NCBI GenBank assembly: GCA_026874595.1
Contig: CM049316.1
Coordinates: 18,933,839 to 18,997,838 of the forward strand
Source: Sipunculus nudus
Lineage: Eukaryota; Annelida; Sipuncula; Golfingiida; Sipunculidae
Reading direction: 5' to 3'
Length of the DNA stretch: 64,000 bases
Of the stretch, positions 10,924 to 24,659 are shown one piece after another. The notes below the pieces were generated by a model that worked only from the letters and a program-made list of their open reading frames with translations, was not told where the DNA came from and did no database searches. Each line of letters begins with the position of its first letter. Position 1 is the stretch's first letter. A program made the position numbers and the translations under genes.

Positions 10924-13900
10924 AGCTCAGATGACTGTAAGTCATCTGAGCTTTAGCAATAACTCTTCGTCCGTCGTCCATCCGGCAGTCCGACCGTCTG
11001 TCCGTTATCAGGGCATAAATCGTAACCGCTAGACCATGAATTTTCTAACTTGACATCCAGATAGGTACATGAAAATCATCATGAATAGCTAAAATTAGGT
11101 CTCTGTTTCCCAAAACCTTTGAGCTATGGGGCTTCGAAGTAACCCCCCCCCCACCCAGAATAATGGAAAATATGATACAAAATCTCATGTATCTGAGTAA
11201 CTAATGCATTGATCACCATGATTCTTTGCATGGCAATTTATCACAGAGTGTTTCAACAGTTCCTGCAGAATGGTGGCGCCACCTGTTTTTTTTTTCATTT
11301 ATTAGCTCCGCTGACTTTCAGTCAAGCTGGGCTATAGCGATGGGTCTTTGTCCGTCGTCCTTCCGTCTGTCCGTCCGGCCGTCTGTTTGTTAGCAGGGCA
11401 CAAATCGTAACCTTAAGGGCTAGGATCATGAACCCTATGCAGTCTTAAAGATACTAAAAAGCTCTCCATGCAGTCCTTAAATTAGGTCACTGCGACCTAT
11501 ATTCAATGTGTTACGGGGTGTGTTTGCATCCGACAGAATTAATTCTTGTAGCCAACATTTTCATCCCAAACCTTCCATCTTTCACATACAGCTCACCTAC
11601 CAACAGGGGAAGAACCATAATTATTTTGAGGTCACAAGGTCAAAGGTAAAGGTCACAGGACCCACTTCATTGAAAAGCTTGTGGATGCAATTTAAGCCAA
11701 ACCTTTCGTTCCAATCATTTGATCTTTCACATATGGCTCACCTACCAAGTGGGAGAAGAATCCTATAGATTTTGAGGTCACAAGGTCAAAAGTAAAGGTC
11801 ACAGGATCCACTTCTTTAAAAAGGTTGTGGACACATTTCAAGCTGGAATTTTCATTCCAAACCTTCAAGCACTGACATATCGCTTCTCTGCTAACAGGGA
11901 AAAAGACCTGTTGATTTTGAGGTCAAAGGTTAAGTTCACAGCACCCACTTCTTGCATGGAGTCATTTTAAGGCAAACTTTTCAACCTATAACTTCCATTT
12001 GTCATGTATGGCTAACCTACCAATAGGGGAAGAACCCCTGTTGATGTTGAGTTTAAAAGGTCAGAGGTCAAGGTCACAATACTAAATGTTCCAAATGCTT
12101 GTTGACATATTTCAAGCTTAACTGTTTATCCTAAACCTTCAGTCTTTTGCATATTCCTCATCTATGCGTCACTCAATTTGATTCAAACATAATTATGGGT
12201 CTCTTTGTTTGAAGAAATAACTTATTGCTTTTGGGGTCATCTGGTCAGGAGGTTAAATGTTGCAGGTCAGAGTTATTCATACATTTGTTGCCAAGTGATT
12301 ACTTAAGTTTTAAGTGGTTAGTAGTTACCCATCACTTTAAAAAGAATCCAATTGATATATGGGCAAAAGGGCAAGGGATGGGTCAGGGATGTTCACAATA
12401 AAATCTTACTTTGGGTAGACCATCTCTATTTTTCTTGTATATATAACCATCGCACTCCCAACTGGTACATCTCACTGTGTGCCCATAATTGTCAGTGACA
12501 CTTGTGATAGATGACTCCCTTTTGTATCAGCACATGGAGTGATAAGGACATATCATTAGTTCATGACAAAAACACTGTTGCCGGAATGCTTTGGCCAGGT
12601 ATTAAGACTATGAAAGTAAAGTGTTAAGGTTTCACTACTGATTTATCAGATGATGGGAACATTTTGCAGTTTATATCATGGAATCATAGCAATAAACTTA
12701 TTTCTAGATATCTGAATATTATAATACAAATCATCAGATATATCAGCAAATGTTTGTTTTGATAATATGTGGGTCTGTACCTGGATTTAGGATGGTTTTA
12801 TTTGATTACAAGAGTACAAGATTATTAGTGATACTTTCTGCATTTCTTTTCTTTCAGGTTTTGCAGTTTACCTACCCTGCTGACTCATTGAAAAGCAAGG
12901 TGATAATTAAAAAATATTGTACTTACACTTTTACATTTGCATGTCCAAAAATCTGATATGGGAGCTCTCCAACCTGATCATGCATTGGGTTAAAGATTTC
13001 CTAATAAATATGACCATCATTTATGAAAGCTCAGTACAGTCGGCTTGTATTGAACAAAAATCAATTCAGAAGCACCCATTTCTCAATAATTCTTGCATGG
13101 ATTTCCTTGATTTTTTGCTATATATTTTGATCCGATATGTGGTTTGTGTGGTATTCCTTTTGAGACTGACAGGTATCAAGCAAGCTGTAGGATAAGATCC
13201 TGATAGCCCAACAACCATACATTTTGCCTCAGACCATCAATTCACTGTGTTTTAACCAGACATATGTGATATAAATTTATGTCAACGTAGAAAGTTTCAA
13301 CAAAATTGGCTTCAACAATTTGACTGGAAGTTGTGAATCGCAGCCCACAATGTCGCAGGTAATGCTTGGCAGCTGAGCGTCATGACCCATGGGTCACTTT
13401 TTTTAACGATTTCTTTTCTCTATTTTTGAGACCTTTAAAGATGCAATCATCTGTTACCAGGGCACAAATCGTAACGGCTAGACCTAGAATCTTGTATCTC
13501 GACATGCAGGGTGGCCTTTGAAACGCTCCTTTGAAACCTCAAATTAGTTATCTGTTACCCATAACCTCTGAGCTAAGAGGCTTCGAAGTACCCCCCCCCC
13601 GGAATAATTAAAATTTGATACAAAAGCTCCAGTATCTGAAAAACTAATGCTTTGATCATCATGATTCTTTGCTTGCATTTTCATCATGTAGTGTTTCATC
13701 AGTTCTTGCAGATTGGTGGCGCCACCAATTTTTTTCGAATTTAAAACTTTTTTTTCTATGTTTTAGATCTTTAAAGATGCGGTCTATGTTAACAGGGCAA
13801 AAATCGTAACTGTTGGTCCTAAAAGCTTCTCATTTGACATCCAGGGTGTGCCATGATGATAACCTTCGTAACCTGAATTACGTCTCTGTTAGCCATATTC

Positions 13901-14365
13901 TATTAGCTGTAGGGCTTGTAAGCACCCCCCTCCCCCAAGCAATGCACAAATAATAATCATTAGACCTAGAATCTTCCAACTTAAAATCCAGGGAAATCCA
14001 TAAAAAGTCATGAATTTAGGTCTCTGGTACCCATATTCTCTGAGCTTTGGGGCTTATAAGCACCCAACAGAATAATTGAAAATTTGATACAAAAGGAGAA
14101 CACAAATCATAACCATCCGACCGAGACTCTTCTTACTTGACATCCTGAGAGTTCCTCAAAAGTTCTTCTGAAATTGGGTTACTGTGACCTATATTCTCAG
14201 AGTTTTGGGGTATGTTTGAGAACCCCGGAAATAATGCAAAATACACATAATTTGGCGTTTCCTCAGGAAAGGCTGGTTGGATTGTCATCAAAATTTGGTG
14301 TACTTACGGGTCTTGATGAAGCTAATATGCATGAACGATGATGCCACCTACATTATCTTAATTAG
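10924..14365 (+). repeat. AGCT-family repeat, copy 2, split by a nested relative
   Basis: 10924-11300 is the front of an AGCT element, with a perfect hairpin: AGCTCAGATGACT, loop GTA, then its reverse complement. The back half resumes at about 13400 ('aacgatttcttttctc') and runs to about 14365. The two join at the T-rich segment that is continuous in the copy at 30297. Between them lies a related element (11302-13400) with its own AGCTCCGCTGACT start and GCTGAGCGTCATGACCCA end. No gene is seen in the 3.4 kb. Confidence 0.65.
11302..13400 (+). mobile_element. Nested AGCT-type element with AGGTCA-rich units
   Basis: Begins AGCTCCGCTGACTTTCAG and ends GCTGAGCGTCATGACCCATG. The inside carries repeats of about 140 bp built on 'gaggtcacaaggtcaaagg' and 'ggtcacaggacccacttc' (for example 11629-11673 and 11772-11813). 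A related partial copy is at 56670-57860. Its position splits copy 2 of the other AGCT family. No coding frame of note. Confidence 0.55.
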
Positions 14366-14624
14366 TTGCCTGTGCAAGGACACACTTGTTCTTGTGTCTT
14401 CCCAGTGAATCGGTTGATCCAGATATAAAGCTAGGGTCAGGATGCAGTCTATCCATTATTCGTTCAACCATCAGAAAATCTGTCACCTGCTTTTTAAATT
14501 CCCGCCTACCGCAATTTTCCTTAATAAACAATTATCATTTTACCTTAATTTCTAAACCGATATTTTTTAAACGGTCAATTAAGTGAATACTGTTATTTAT
14601 AACAAAAATATCATTTGAACGTTT

Positions 14625-14629
<5 letters not shown>

Positions 14630-14677
<48 letters not shown>
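14630..14677. repeat. (TA)n microsatellite
   Basis: AT dinucleotide run. The surrounding 14366-15629 is AT-rich and shows no gene. Confidence 0.95.
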
Positions 14678-14680
<3 letters not shown>

Positions 14681-15629
14681 TTATATATAACCATACAATT
14701 ATACAATGTTGATACTTGATAACATATAGTACTAAAACAATGATCAAATTCCACGTAAATCTTCAAACTTTTACATAGATTCCCTATCATAGGACATTCC
14801 AAAAAGCCATATTCGACTGTCAAAAATCTTGGTAGATGTTTTTGTTTCTTTTAAACCCTGACAAGTGTATTATTGCGAAGTTGTTATTGCAAAACTAGGG
14901 AAAAATTGTTAAAAATAGCAAAGGATGCACCCATTTACTAAAATACATTTTGAGTCTCTCTAAAATGGGAAAATTGAGAAGGAATACTTCATGCATGCAA
15001 TGATGCGACAATGTATTGTATCTAAAATCAAAACATGAACAGAAAAAAACTTCAAGGATGATTTGACATTCATATTATGATAGGAGATCCTAATATCATA
15101 TATTGATTATGAAGTGCTAAAAAACATTGTTTATATTTAAGCGTTGATTTATTTGGCTTAAGAACCTGGACGATATGTATATACAAATACTGTACCTGGT
15201 ATGATGGATTAACATATATGTTCATATGAGTGTACTCAATACTATGTTGTGACGAGAACTGCCAGGTGCGCTGATATATTGACCATTTGATCTTGGAAAA
15301 TATATTTCTCTTGTATCTAATCTTATATATATACTACTGACAGAATAAACATATTCTGACTGTGTAGTCTAAATTAAATCTATAATATTTCGTTAATTTA
15401 TGTGCTCTTCATGTAAAAGAATATAATATACCCATTATGTGTATACACTGGAACATCAGCCAAATTACTGCTTGTATATATGTGTATGAGTGTTGTGAAT
15501 TAATTCGTCAGTCATATACTGATTCAGTTTTGATATTGGCTTCAATGTAAATACTTTCTCATAGTCCACAGCGGCGCAATGTCTTATTAAAATGGGTGGG
15601 AGGTGTGAGAGGGGACAGTAATAACCGGA

Positions 15630-15855
15630 GTGCCCGGCTTCTGTGGCTAAGGGGTACAGCGCAGGACTCAAAGCCAGGAGATCGCGAGTTCGAATCTCAG
15701 TAGAGGCGGTGTGAATTGCACGGTCGGCCCCCACCCAGGGAACGCTCTGCAAGCTCAATGGGAAGGCCGTGCCCCACTCCCGTGTTTCACTCACAAACAT
15801 GTTACTGAAAATACAGGAGCGTGCATTGAGTATTGCACCAGAATATTGTTAAATG
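15630..15855 (+). mobile_element. tRNA-derived SINE
   Basis: Both pol III promoter boxes are present and match consensus: A box TGGCTAAGGGG (from 15643) and B box GTTCGAATC (15688-15696), spaced as in a tRNA. A conserved-looking body follows ('cggtcggcccccacccagg') and then a loose tail. A 111-residue minus-strand ORF here is a by-product of the SINE. Confidence 0.75.
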
Positions 15856-16027
15856 TAAGTAACATGTAAGTAACATCCACGGTTTTATATTGAATGTATG
15901 CTAGGAACTCTCTCCCTGCATGTGCACGTATCTTGACATATTTTCTGTAACGTAGTGAACGGTTTGGCTTGCCCTAGTTGGCTCTAGTCATTATTCCCGA
16001 TGGCTTTAAAAAGTTTTCTTTAATGTC

Positions 16028-18491
16028 CAGCTCAGCTGACTGAAAGTCGTCTGAGCTAAAGCGATCACTCTTTGTCGGTCGTCCGTCTCTTTGTCCGTCT
16101 GTCCGTCCTTCGTTAAAAGGATACAAATCTATGGACCTAGAATCTTCTACCTTAAAATTCAGGGAGATCCATGGAAAATCTCCCATGAAACCCGAAATTA
16201 GGTCTCTATGACCCATATCCTCCGAGCTATAGGTCCCGTAAGTATCCCCCCCCTCACCGAATAATTATAAAAATACATATACAAAAGCTCCAGTATCTGA
16301 ATAACTATAATGCATTGCTCGCCATGATTCTTTGCATGCATATTGTTCAAAGAGTGTTTATTTTATTCCTGGAAACTTGAGGCGCCTATATATTTTCGAA
16401 TTTTTCCCCATTTTTTTCTCTATATTTGACATCTTGTACATCCAGAGAGGTCTTAGACAAACCTCCATGGACACCTGAAATTAGATCAGTGTGATCTTTT
16501 TTCTGCAAGATATGTGAAAGAACATGATTTGAGTACCCTGCAGGAGAGATTTGCATGATTCGTTACAGTTGGCCCTACAAACTTTTAATTTGATAAAGAT
16601 CCAGGTAGCTTCTTGAGAACATTTCTTGGAAACCTGAAATAATGTCACTGTGACCTATATTCTGCAAGGTGTGTGACAGAACATTATTTTAACACTCTGT
16701 TGGTCAGATGGCCATAAATGGTAGCAGCTTGATGGATAAGGTCACTGTAACTTATGTCTAAGTTGTGTTGGCAAATAATGTCTCTGTTACCCATATCCTC
16801 CGAGCTTTGGGGCCCGTAAGTACCCCGAGAATAATGAGAAATTTGAAATGAATTACTAATGCATTAATCGCCATGATTCTTTGCATGCATATTAATCATG
16901 CAGTGTTTCACCAGTTCCTGCAGACAGGTGGGTCATCTGTATTTTTTATTTCAAATTTTACACACCTCTTGTTCATTTGTTGAGACCTTTCAATTAAGCA
17001 GTCATCTGGTAACAGGGCACAATTCGTAACAATTTGGCCGAGAATCTTGATCTTCATATCCTGGGAGGCCCTTAAAAATATCCTTGAAAACCTGATATGA
17101 GTTCTCTGTAACTCATATCCTCTGAGCCATCTGGCTTGTTAATACCCTCATATTAAAAATTTGATACAATAGCTCCAGTATCTGAATTACATTGATCGCC
17201 TTGATACTTTCCATGCATATTAATCATGGAGTGTTTCATCAGTTCCTGCAGACTGGTGGCACCACCCATATTTATTTTCTTATTTTATGACAACTATGAC
17301 GGGACGTATTATGGTATACCCACAGTCCGTCCGTCCGTTCGTCCGTCTGTCAACGTTTAGTGTTGCCGCGATAACTTACAGGGCTTTGATAGATTTTCAC
17401 AAAAGTCACCTTAACTACTTACCAATAGATTGTCTCGCCTGAGTTCGATCATGAGCAAAATTCACGCATATAGAGGCCAGAAGTCACTAGTCACGCGATA
17501 ACGTGCGAGGAATATGATCGATTTTGATAAAACTCAATAATTTTTTTTTCAATAAAATATCTCGCATAAGTTCGATTTCAAGCGAAATCCAAGCATATTT
17601 AGTGAGGTCAGAGGTCACCAGGCTGCTTTATATAGGTCAACTTGTGGTGTCGCCGCGATAACGTACAATACATAATGATGAAGCATAATGGATTTTGAAA
17701 AAAAACTCAATAGAAATTTTTATCAATATAATATCTTTCCTGAGCTCTATTTCCAGCAAAATCAATGCATATTTAATGAGGTCAGACGTCATCACACTTT
17801 GGTTTCACCATCCTGACTTACCAAATATCTGACTTACCATCATATAACTCATTAGGAGTATTAACCAATACAGTTTCTCACATGATTTACATTCTCAGCA
17901 AATTCACGGATATCTAATGAGGTCAGAGGTCACAAAATGGGCAACAGGCAAATTATGCACCTTTGGGGTGCTCTTGTTTACACATTTTGTCTCTATTTTT
18001 TAGACCTTCAAATGAAGTCTGGCTGATAATAGATCATAACCAAAAACCGATAGACCTAAAAAATTTCTTATTTTGTATTCAGGGCGCACGTAGGCAAATC
18101 TCCGTGAAAACCTAAAATTAGGTCATGGTGATCTGTATTTTGCGAATTCGGGGAGAAAACATAATTTTAAGCACTCATGGAATCACATTTGGCAGAAATT
18201 GTATCCATTTGGCCAAGAAACCTCTTACATTACTTTCAGGAAGGTCCATTAAAAATCTACTTGGAAAATTGAAATAATGTCATTGTGGCCTTTACTGTGA
18301 AGGCTGTGTGAGAGAACATGATTTTAACACTCAGTTAGTTTGGCACAGATGGTAGCAGGTGGATGTAGAATAAGGTCCCTGTTACCTATATCCTAAGTCT
18401 ACAGGAAAAATGAAAAATGTTTTTGAGCACTCTGGGATTCATGTTACCAATTGTTCAAGGTTCTTTGAATTTAGCTGAGTGTCATAACCCA
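16028..18491 (+). repeat. AGCT-family dispersed repeat, copy 3, with a further inserted repeat
   Basis: Starts AGCTCAGCTGACTGAAAGTC with a CCGTC tract and ends near 'gctgagtgtcataaccca' (about 18472-18491). Several internal units begin near 'ggcacaattcgtaac' or related. About 17283-17965 is a different repeat type: 'gacgggacgtattatggta', a CCGT tract, then units with 'gccgcgataac' and 'gaggtcagaggtca'. No gene. Confidence 0.6.
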
Positions 18492-19735
18492 AAAGTACGT
18501 ATCCTTCGGCCTCGAAAGACTATGGAGTCACCCCCTGGAGGGGTGCGGCTATTCAGGATGGGCATCCCCTCCCACGTCGATTACACAGGAACTCTGATGC
18601 TGTTCTGTCAGCTTGACTTCTGGCTTTCCTGCTCTGTCTCATGACTTTCGTTTGTTGAGCTAAAGTCCCTTCGAACTTGGTGAGGCCTCGTTCTGAGGCG
18701 GTATCCGCGGTTGTTCAGTTCGATGCCCGTGGTCTTCAGGTCTCTCTTGCAGACATCTTAGTCGCGGAGTTGGGGTATACTTGTAGGGGTTGCTCCCAGT
18801 ACCAGTTCACCGTAAAGAAGATCATTTTGGAAGCGACCGTCGTTTATTCTATTGACATTTCCAAGCCATCGCAAACGTCTTTGTTTAAGTATGGCTTACA
18901 AGTTGGGATTTCAGGTCTCTTAATCACGGCAGTGTTTGGCACTTTATCCTGTCAGCTGATTTCCAGGGTGTAGCAGAGACAGCGCATGTGGAAAGCATTT
19001 ACCTTTGGCTCCTGTCGGGCGAGTAGTGGACAGGCCTCACTGCCATACAGCAAGGTGCTACAAAACAGGCTCTGTGGACCTTGATCTTGGTGTGTTCTGT
19101 CAGCTTGCTGTTGTTCCACACTGTTCCTCACCATGTTTCACACATGGTGGTGGCTGCCTTGGCAATACGCTTGTTCATCTCAGTCTCAAGGGAGAGGAAG
19201 TTAGAGTCATTGAGCCCAGGTAGACAAAGTCGTGCACGGTGACAAGCTGGTGATTTGAGGTTCTGATGTCCGGCGGAATGTCTACGTCCTGCCTCATCAT
19301 TTGCGTTTTCTTAAGGCTGATCGTGAGTCCAAAGGCCTGACAGGCTGCACTGAATTGGGACATGAACTTCTGCGGGTCTTCAGTGGGTTTTGACTGCTGC
19401 ATCTTCTGCACTGAGGAGGTCCCGCACCCACTTCAACTGACCTTTGACACTGCTTTTAGCCTGAAGAGGTTGAAGAGTTTCCCGTGTGACCTTGTTCGGA
19501 GGTAAATACCTCCGGTAGCAGATAAAAGCATGCTTCAGTACGACAGTGAAGAAGATGTAAACAGGGTCGGTGCAAGGACGCTTCCTTGTTTTAACCCACA
19601 TTGGATGGTAAAAGCTTCTGATGTCGTGCTATCATAGACCACGATGACATGACAGGACTTTATGGTGCTCAGGAGCGTGGGTGGACATCCGATCTTAGGC
19701 TGTTGAAGAGGCCTTTGTCAGGTCTATGCAGGCCA
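18484..19735 (-). mobile_element. Degenerate non-LTR retrotransposon, 3' part of reverse transcriptase ORF
   Basis: Read on the minus strand, broken frames give RT-like peptides in the right order: PVYIFFTVVLKHAF and a YLPP segment (19380-19601); FSAACQAFGLTISLKKTQ and VHDFVYLGSMT (19175-19411); LLYGSEACPLLARQE with FHMRCLCYTLEIS (18952-19134); and RWLGNVNRINDGRFQNDLLY with a GELVLGATP stretch (about 18770-18875). These match the thumb and C-terminal region of LINE proteins common in invertebrates. The motif order is kept, but frameshifts separate the pieces and the catalytic YxDD reads SAEDAA here. It is a dead copy. Confidence 0.75.
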
Positions 19736-22333
19736 TAAATAGATGTGATCTTTATATATTAAACATAATCTTGTACATATTTGGTGCTTTCAGTCCAATA
19801 TGTTTAATTATGTGGCCAATCAAAGACAAGATGTTCAAATGCTTGTTTGGGAAAGATTCGGATGGGATCTTTTGGCTTCACTGCATTTGGGCAATTAATT
19901 TAAAAAATTGCTTTAATTGTATAAAAGAGGCACATACCAGGAGTTTTCTGGAAGCCATATAGGAAATGTATAATGCAAGTTAAAACACTAAAGGATTCAT
20001 TGGTGATGTGCCATGAATCATGTGAGATGTTGAACATTCCATTTTATTGGTTATTATTTTAGCCCTATTTAACACCAAATGATAGTAGCGGTCTGTCATT
20101 CTTAACAACAGAATCAACGGTATTTCCATGATAGTGGGTATCAATTAATACAGTTAAATAATAGTGTGAAACTAAACATACCATTTAAGCTGCAGCCAAG
20201 CATAAGTGGGGGCCACCTATCATTTAGGCCACATTGAAAAATGGATTTTATCGATTTGGCTCAGGGAAGTGTAGTTTATAATTTACGTACTCATATAACT
20301 CGCATTACTTAAATTTGGCTAATACACAAAGGCACAACACATTTTATTAGCAGAAATACATTTCTGCAATAAGTAAAATTTCATAACGCTACCATTTGAA
20401 AAAAAATCACTTGGTACTCATATAATTCTAATTAATAGCAAGGAATATTTAACCTTCATATAAAAGCGACAGTGTTCATATGTTCGGCATTGGGTAGGGA
20501 GAAGTGGGAAGGATAATTTTGACTCATTTAAACTATGTCAGGTTACGAAACCTGTATTACATACTGGTATACCGATAACAGAATCAATATTTTATACCTG
20601 GTACTCAAAGTGTGGAGAGCAAACGTAACATATTATACAAAAACAAATATAATCTCCACATGAATGGTAAGCGAAAGTTATAATTCCTAAAAGGTAATTT
20701 AAATAAATTAATGTTGAAATCATTTTCATTTTCATAATGATGTGTCATTTATGATATAAAAGTGAAAGTATTATATTTACTGTTTTATCCAGGAAAGTGA
20801 AATGATACATTTTGACTTTAAAAACTCAGTCCAAACCAGATGGCATTGCTTGCACTTTATCTTAAAAATAATGCTGAAACATTCGGAAATGGAATTTTCA
20901 GAGTTATTTTGTAACAGACGCATGATATCTGCATATGCATTGCACACACATAACCTGTTCATCCTCAAAGTCTCGAAGGGGTAGATGAGGTGAGCGCCAT
21001 TTGTCTGAGAATAGTCTGAGAAGAGCCTGACTTTGAGGGTTATCTTTATCATGAGTAGCCTATAGCTGGCGGGATATAGGTCACTGTGACCTAATGTTGA
21101 GTTTCAAAGATTTCAAAGGACCCTCTGGATGAAGTCAGATGATTCTAAGTTTAATGATTATTATATTAACCTTATTATGGGACGGATAACTAGACAGCCC
21201 TTTGGACAATTGTAAAATAATACTAATTTCAAAAGTATCCTCTGTGCTCTCAACCTACTATATCAATGTAACTTTGTCAGGAACCATATTAAAAGAAATA
21301 TTTGGTCAAGGAGATCAATGGACACAGACTAGATTCCGTAGAATAAGAGGAGATGATCATGGTGATTGACAGGGTAACAAGGACATTCGACACAGGGGAC
21401 AATAAAGATGAGACATTGATAGTGGGAAGACAGGATATGTGTTCATGTAACACAACAATTTAGATTGAAAAAAAATGCCCCTTCACCATAGAACCGACCG
21501 GCGTTTCCTGCTGGCTAACATGGCTTAGGGACCGGTAAGCATGGTGAAGAATGAGGAGAATTTAATATCCCTTGATATGGTCGCCTGGGCCACTACTCTA
21601 TCATAGTCTCTTGGTTCTCGAGCACTCATATACAACCATTATTTTGGAACATTCCTTGTAACGACAACAAAACAAAGTCTCTAACTTTCCCTAGAAGACA
21701 CAGTTGCAACTTTATATTTCGTTATTTTCGAGCATATTGCCCATAGAGACACAAAACGATTGCGGACAGAGAGTTTGTAATGCAATCTGACGGTTTCAAG
21801 AATGGTGTGTAATATGCTTATAGCTGTACAAAGGAGACAGCCCTGGAGGACCGTCATCATATCCACCCTGGTCGGCCACACGGTAGGCCACAGCACAGGC
21901 TGGGCTTATAGACTGTTAATAAAATAAACTATTTTATGGATCCGTTCGGATTTATGTGTTCACGAGGAAGGGAACAGAGCGTTGATGTGAGGGACTTACA
22001 CCTTACCCACCATCTGTTCGTGCAACGAACTCTTCAAAATTACATACAGTAAGGGTCATTCAGTCGCCCAAATTTGGACAACATAACCAACTAAACTCTT
22101 ATATAATAGATCAGATTATAAACACGTTTATATAGATTAGAAATACTATTGAGATAATATCAATGACCTAAGGGCATTCATGTAATGAAGCACTATTTGT
22201 AGGATAGGGAATCGGGGATTTGCAACGTGTTATACAGTTAAATAATTCGTTTATACTATTAATATACTATTTCAGTTATGTTACAATTTTAAAATACATA
22301 ATATATATTTGCGAAACTGACATTACATCAATT
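19736..22333. other. Intergenic DNA without recognisable features
   Basis: Only short ORFs without known motifs or plausible splice context are present. I see no RBR-type exon, RNA gene or clear transposon end in this stretch. Confidence 0.5.
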
Positions 22334-22790
22334 GAACCATGTATGGAGAACAAATTCACAGTTCCTTTCCCAGTCATGATTACCTAAACATCATGTCAGT
22401 TATATTCTCGTTACGAGTTTAAGACAAACATTTGTACTACCTTTATAGACAATTTAACTTCAAATAATTGGCCGGGGCAGTTTCAAAAATAATTATAATA
22501 CATTTGGCGTGAATAGTTAATTTCCTATAAATATGTTACCCTGTGTGTTAAAATATGTAATTGGTAAAGGTAATTACATGAATTGTCCCTTGGATGGAAA
22601 ACAAATTTACAGTTCCTTTCCCAGTCATGAATACCTAAACATCACGTCAGTTATATTCCCGATACCAGTTTAAGACAAACATTTGTACTACCTTTATAGA
22701 CAAATGAACTTAAAATAATTGTCCGAGACAGTTTCAAAAATAATTATAATACATTTGGGGTGAATAGCTAATTAATCTCAAATTAATACA
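22334..22790. repeat. Local tandem duplication of about 200 bp, two units
   Basis: 22334-22530 and 22594-22790 are close copies. Both contain 'cagttcctttcccagtcatg', then 'gacaaacatttgtactacc', then 'aataattataatacatttgg' in the same order, at an offset of about 260 bp. Noncoding. Confidence 0.8.
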
Positions 22791-22964
22791 CACATATGAA
22801 TTTATGATCAGGTCGTTGCTAAATGTTATTCTATATTATAATGATTCGTGAGTTCTGATACAGGGCCAATATGAAGAATATACGATTCCTTTCCCGTGAG
22901 GATTAAGTTTACTTGCGCATTGTAAATGTTCCGAACTAGGCCGGGATTGAAAGGGCATGGCCAT

Positions 22965-24185
22965 GTTATGGCCCCGCTTGACAAGCGGTGCCCTATAGTG
23001 ATCACCGTGTCAGTCCGTCCTTCCGTCCTTCCGTCCATCCGTACTTCCGTCAGTGACACTTTCTTTCGCGCGCGATAACTCAACAACAACATACTGCAGC
23101 TTTCCCAAATTCACAGGGGTGATTGGTACCTATGAGGGCTCCAGACCTATCGAATAACAGACTTGTCGGAATTCAAATATGGGCCCCACTTGACAAGCGG
23201 TGCACTATAGTGATCACCGTGTCAGTCCGTCCTTCCGTCCATCCTTCAATCCGTACTTCCGTACTTGGACGCCATATCGCTGATTTTCTTTTACACGCAA
23301 TAACTCAACAACATTACACTGCAGCTTTCCCAAATTCACAGGGATATTGGTACCTATGACGGATCAAGGACCTATCGAATTACAGACTTGTCGGAATTCA
23401 AATATGGCCGCCACAGTCCAATCGCCGAATTTTCTTTCGCACGCGATAACTCAACGACAACATGATGCAGATTTCCCAGATTCACAGGGGTGATTGGAAC
23501 CTATGAGCGCTCCAGACCGATCGAATTATAGACTTGTCGGAATTCAAATATGGCCGCCACAGCCCAGTCGCTCATTTTCTTTTGCACGCAATAACTCAAC
23601 AACGTTACACTGCAGCTTTCCCAAATTCACAAAGATAATTTTTACCTATGACTGCACCAGACCTATCGAATTACAGACTTGTCGGAATTCAAATATGGCC
23701 GCCACAGCCAAATCGCTGATTTTCTTTTGCACGCAATAACTCAACAACGACATACTGCAGCTCTCCTGAATTCACAGGGATGAAAGGTACCTATGAGGGC
23801 TCAAAACAAAACCTTTTGCATTACAGACCTGTCCGAATTCAAGTATGGCCGCCACAGCCCAATCGCTGATTTTCTTTCGTGTGCTATAACTAAAAAAACA
23901 ACATACATCAGCTTTTCCAAATTTACAGGGATCATTGGTCCCTATGAGGGCTCCAGACCTATTGAATTACAGACTTGCTCAAAATCAAATATTGCTAACA
24001 GACTACATCCGGTGATTTTCTATTGCACACATTATTTCAGACATATATCTTCTTTAATCCAGTATGATCCTGTTTCTGTTTGTGATATTTTTCAAATTTA
24101 ACTTTTTTAATTTTTCACCCATATGCAAACTAGTCCAGCACTAGCAGAAACGCGGGGCCCTTTGAGGACCATTGTCCGACCACAT
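22965..24185. repeat. Repeat element made of ~146-bp tandem units
   Basis: A front of 'ccccgcttgacaagcggtgc' and a CCGTC/CCTTC tract is followed by about six units. Each contains 'cgcgataactcaacaac' and then 'cagacttgtcggaattcaaa', seen near 23161, 23386, 23529, 23681, 23826 and 23972. The last four intervals are about 143-152 bp. The far end carries 'cgcggggccctttgagg'. The plus-strand ORFs here are translations of the repeat. Confidence 0.75.
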
Positions 24186-24659
24186 CTAGTTTTCAAAACG
24201 TTGGATCCTGGAACGTGATAAACTGTGCGAAAATAAAAATAACACACATGCCTTTACTCACCTTTTTTTCAACTGGACATATGTTTATGTCTTATGAAAA
24301 GGTCTTATATCAGATAACACTGGTAAAATATTAGCTCTTACGGATATATTGTGCTTTTATTGAATATCTATTCACATATAATGAGGATATACTTTTGAGG
24401 TGCTGACATTTGTTTTCATTACCTAGCATGAATGTTGACACTAATGTCCAAAAATAATCATAATTGAGGGGCCTCACTTGCACTGGTAATACCTAGATAT
24501 AATGAAGGTATTATATAAATGCAAATATAAATTAAGCGTCCATTAGAATACTTCAGAATGATATTGAAACATTCATTTGCTGTACGTCCTCCTGTGTTCT
24601 GAGGTGCCCGTGTTTGCTGATATTTTAATAATAGAATTTTGTGCGGCTCAGATCCGTAA

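Noticed and set aside
15688-15696. Candidate tRNA gene
   Set aside because: Pol III boxes are present but the sequence cannot fold into a clean cloverleaf with an acceptor stem and continues into a SINE body.
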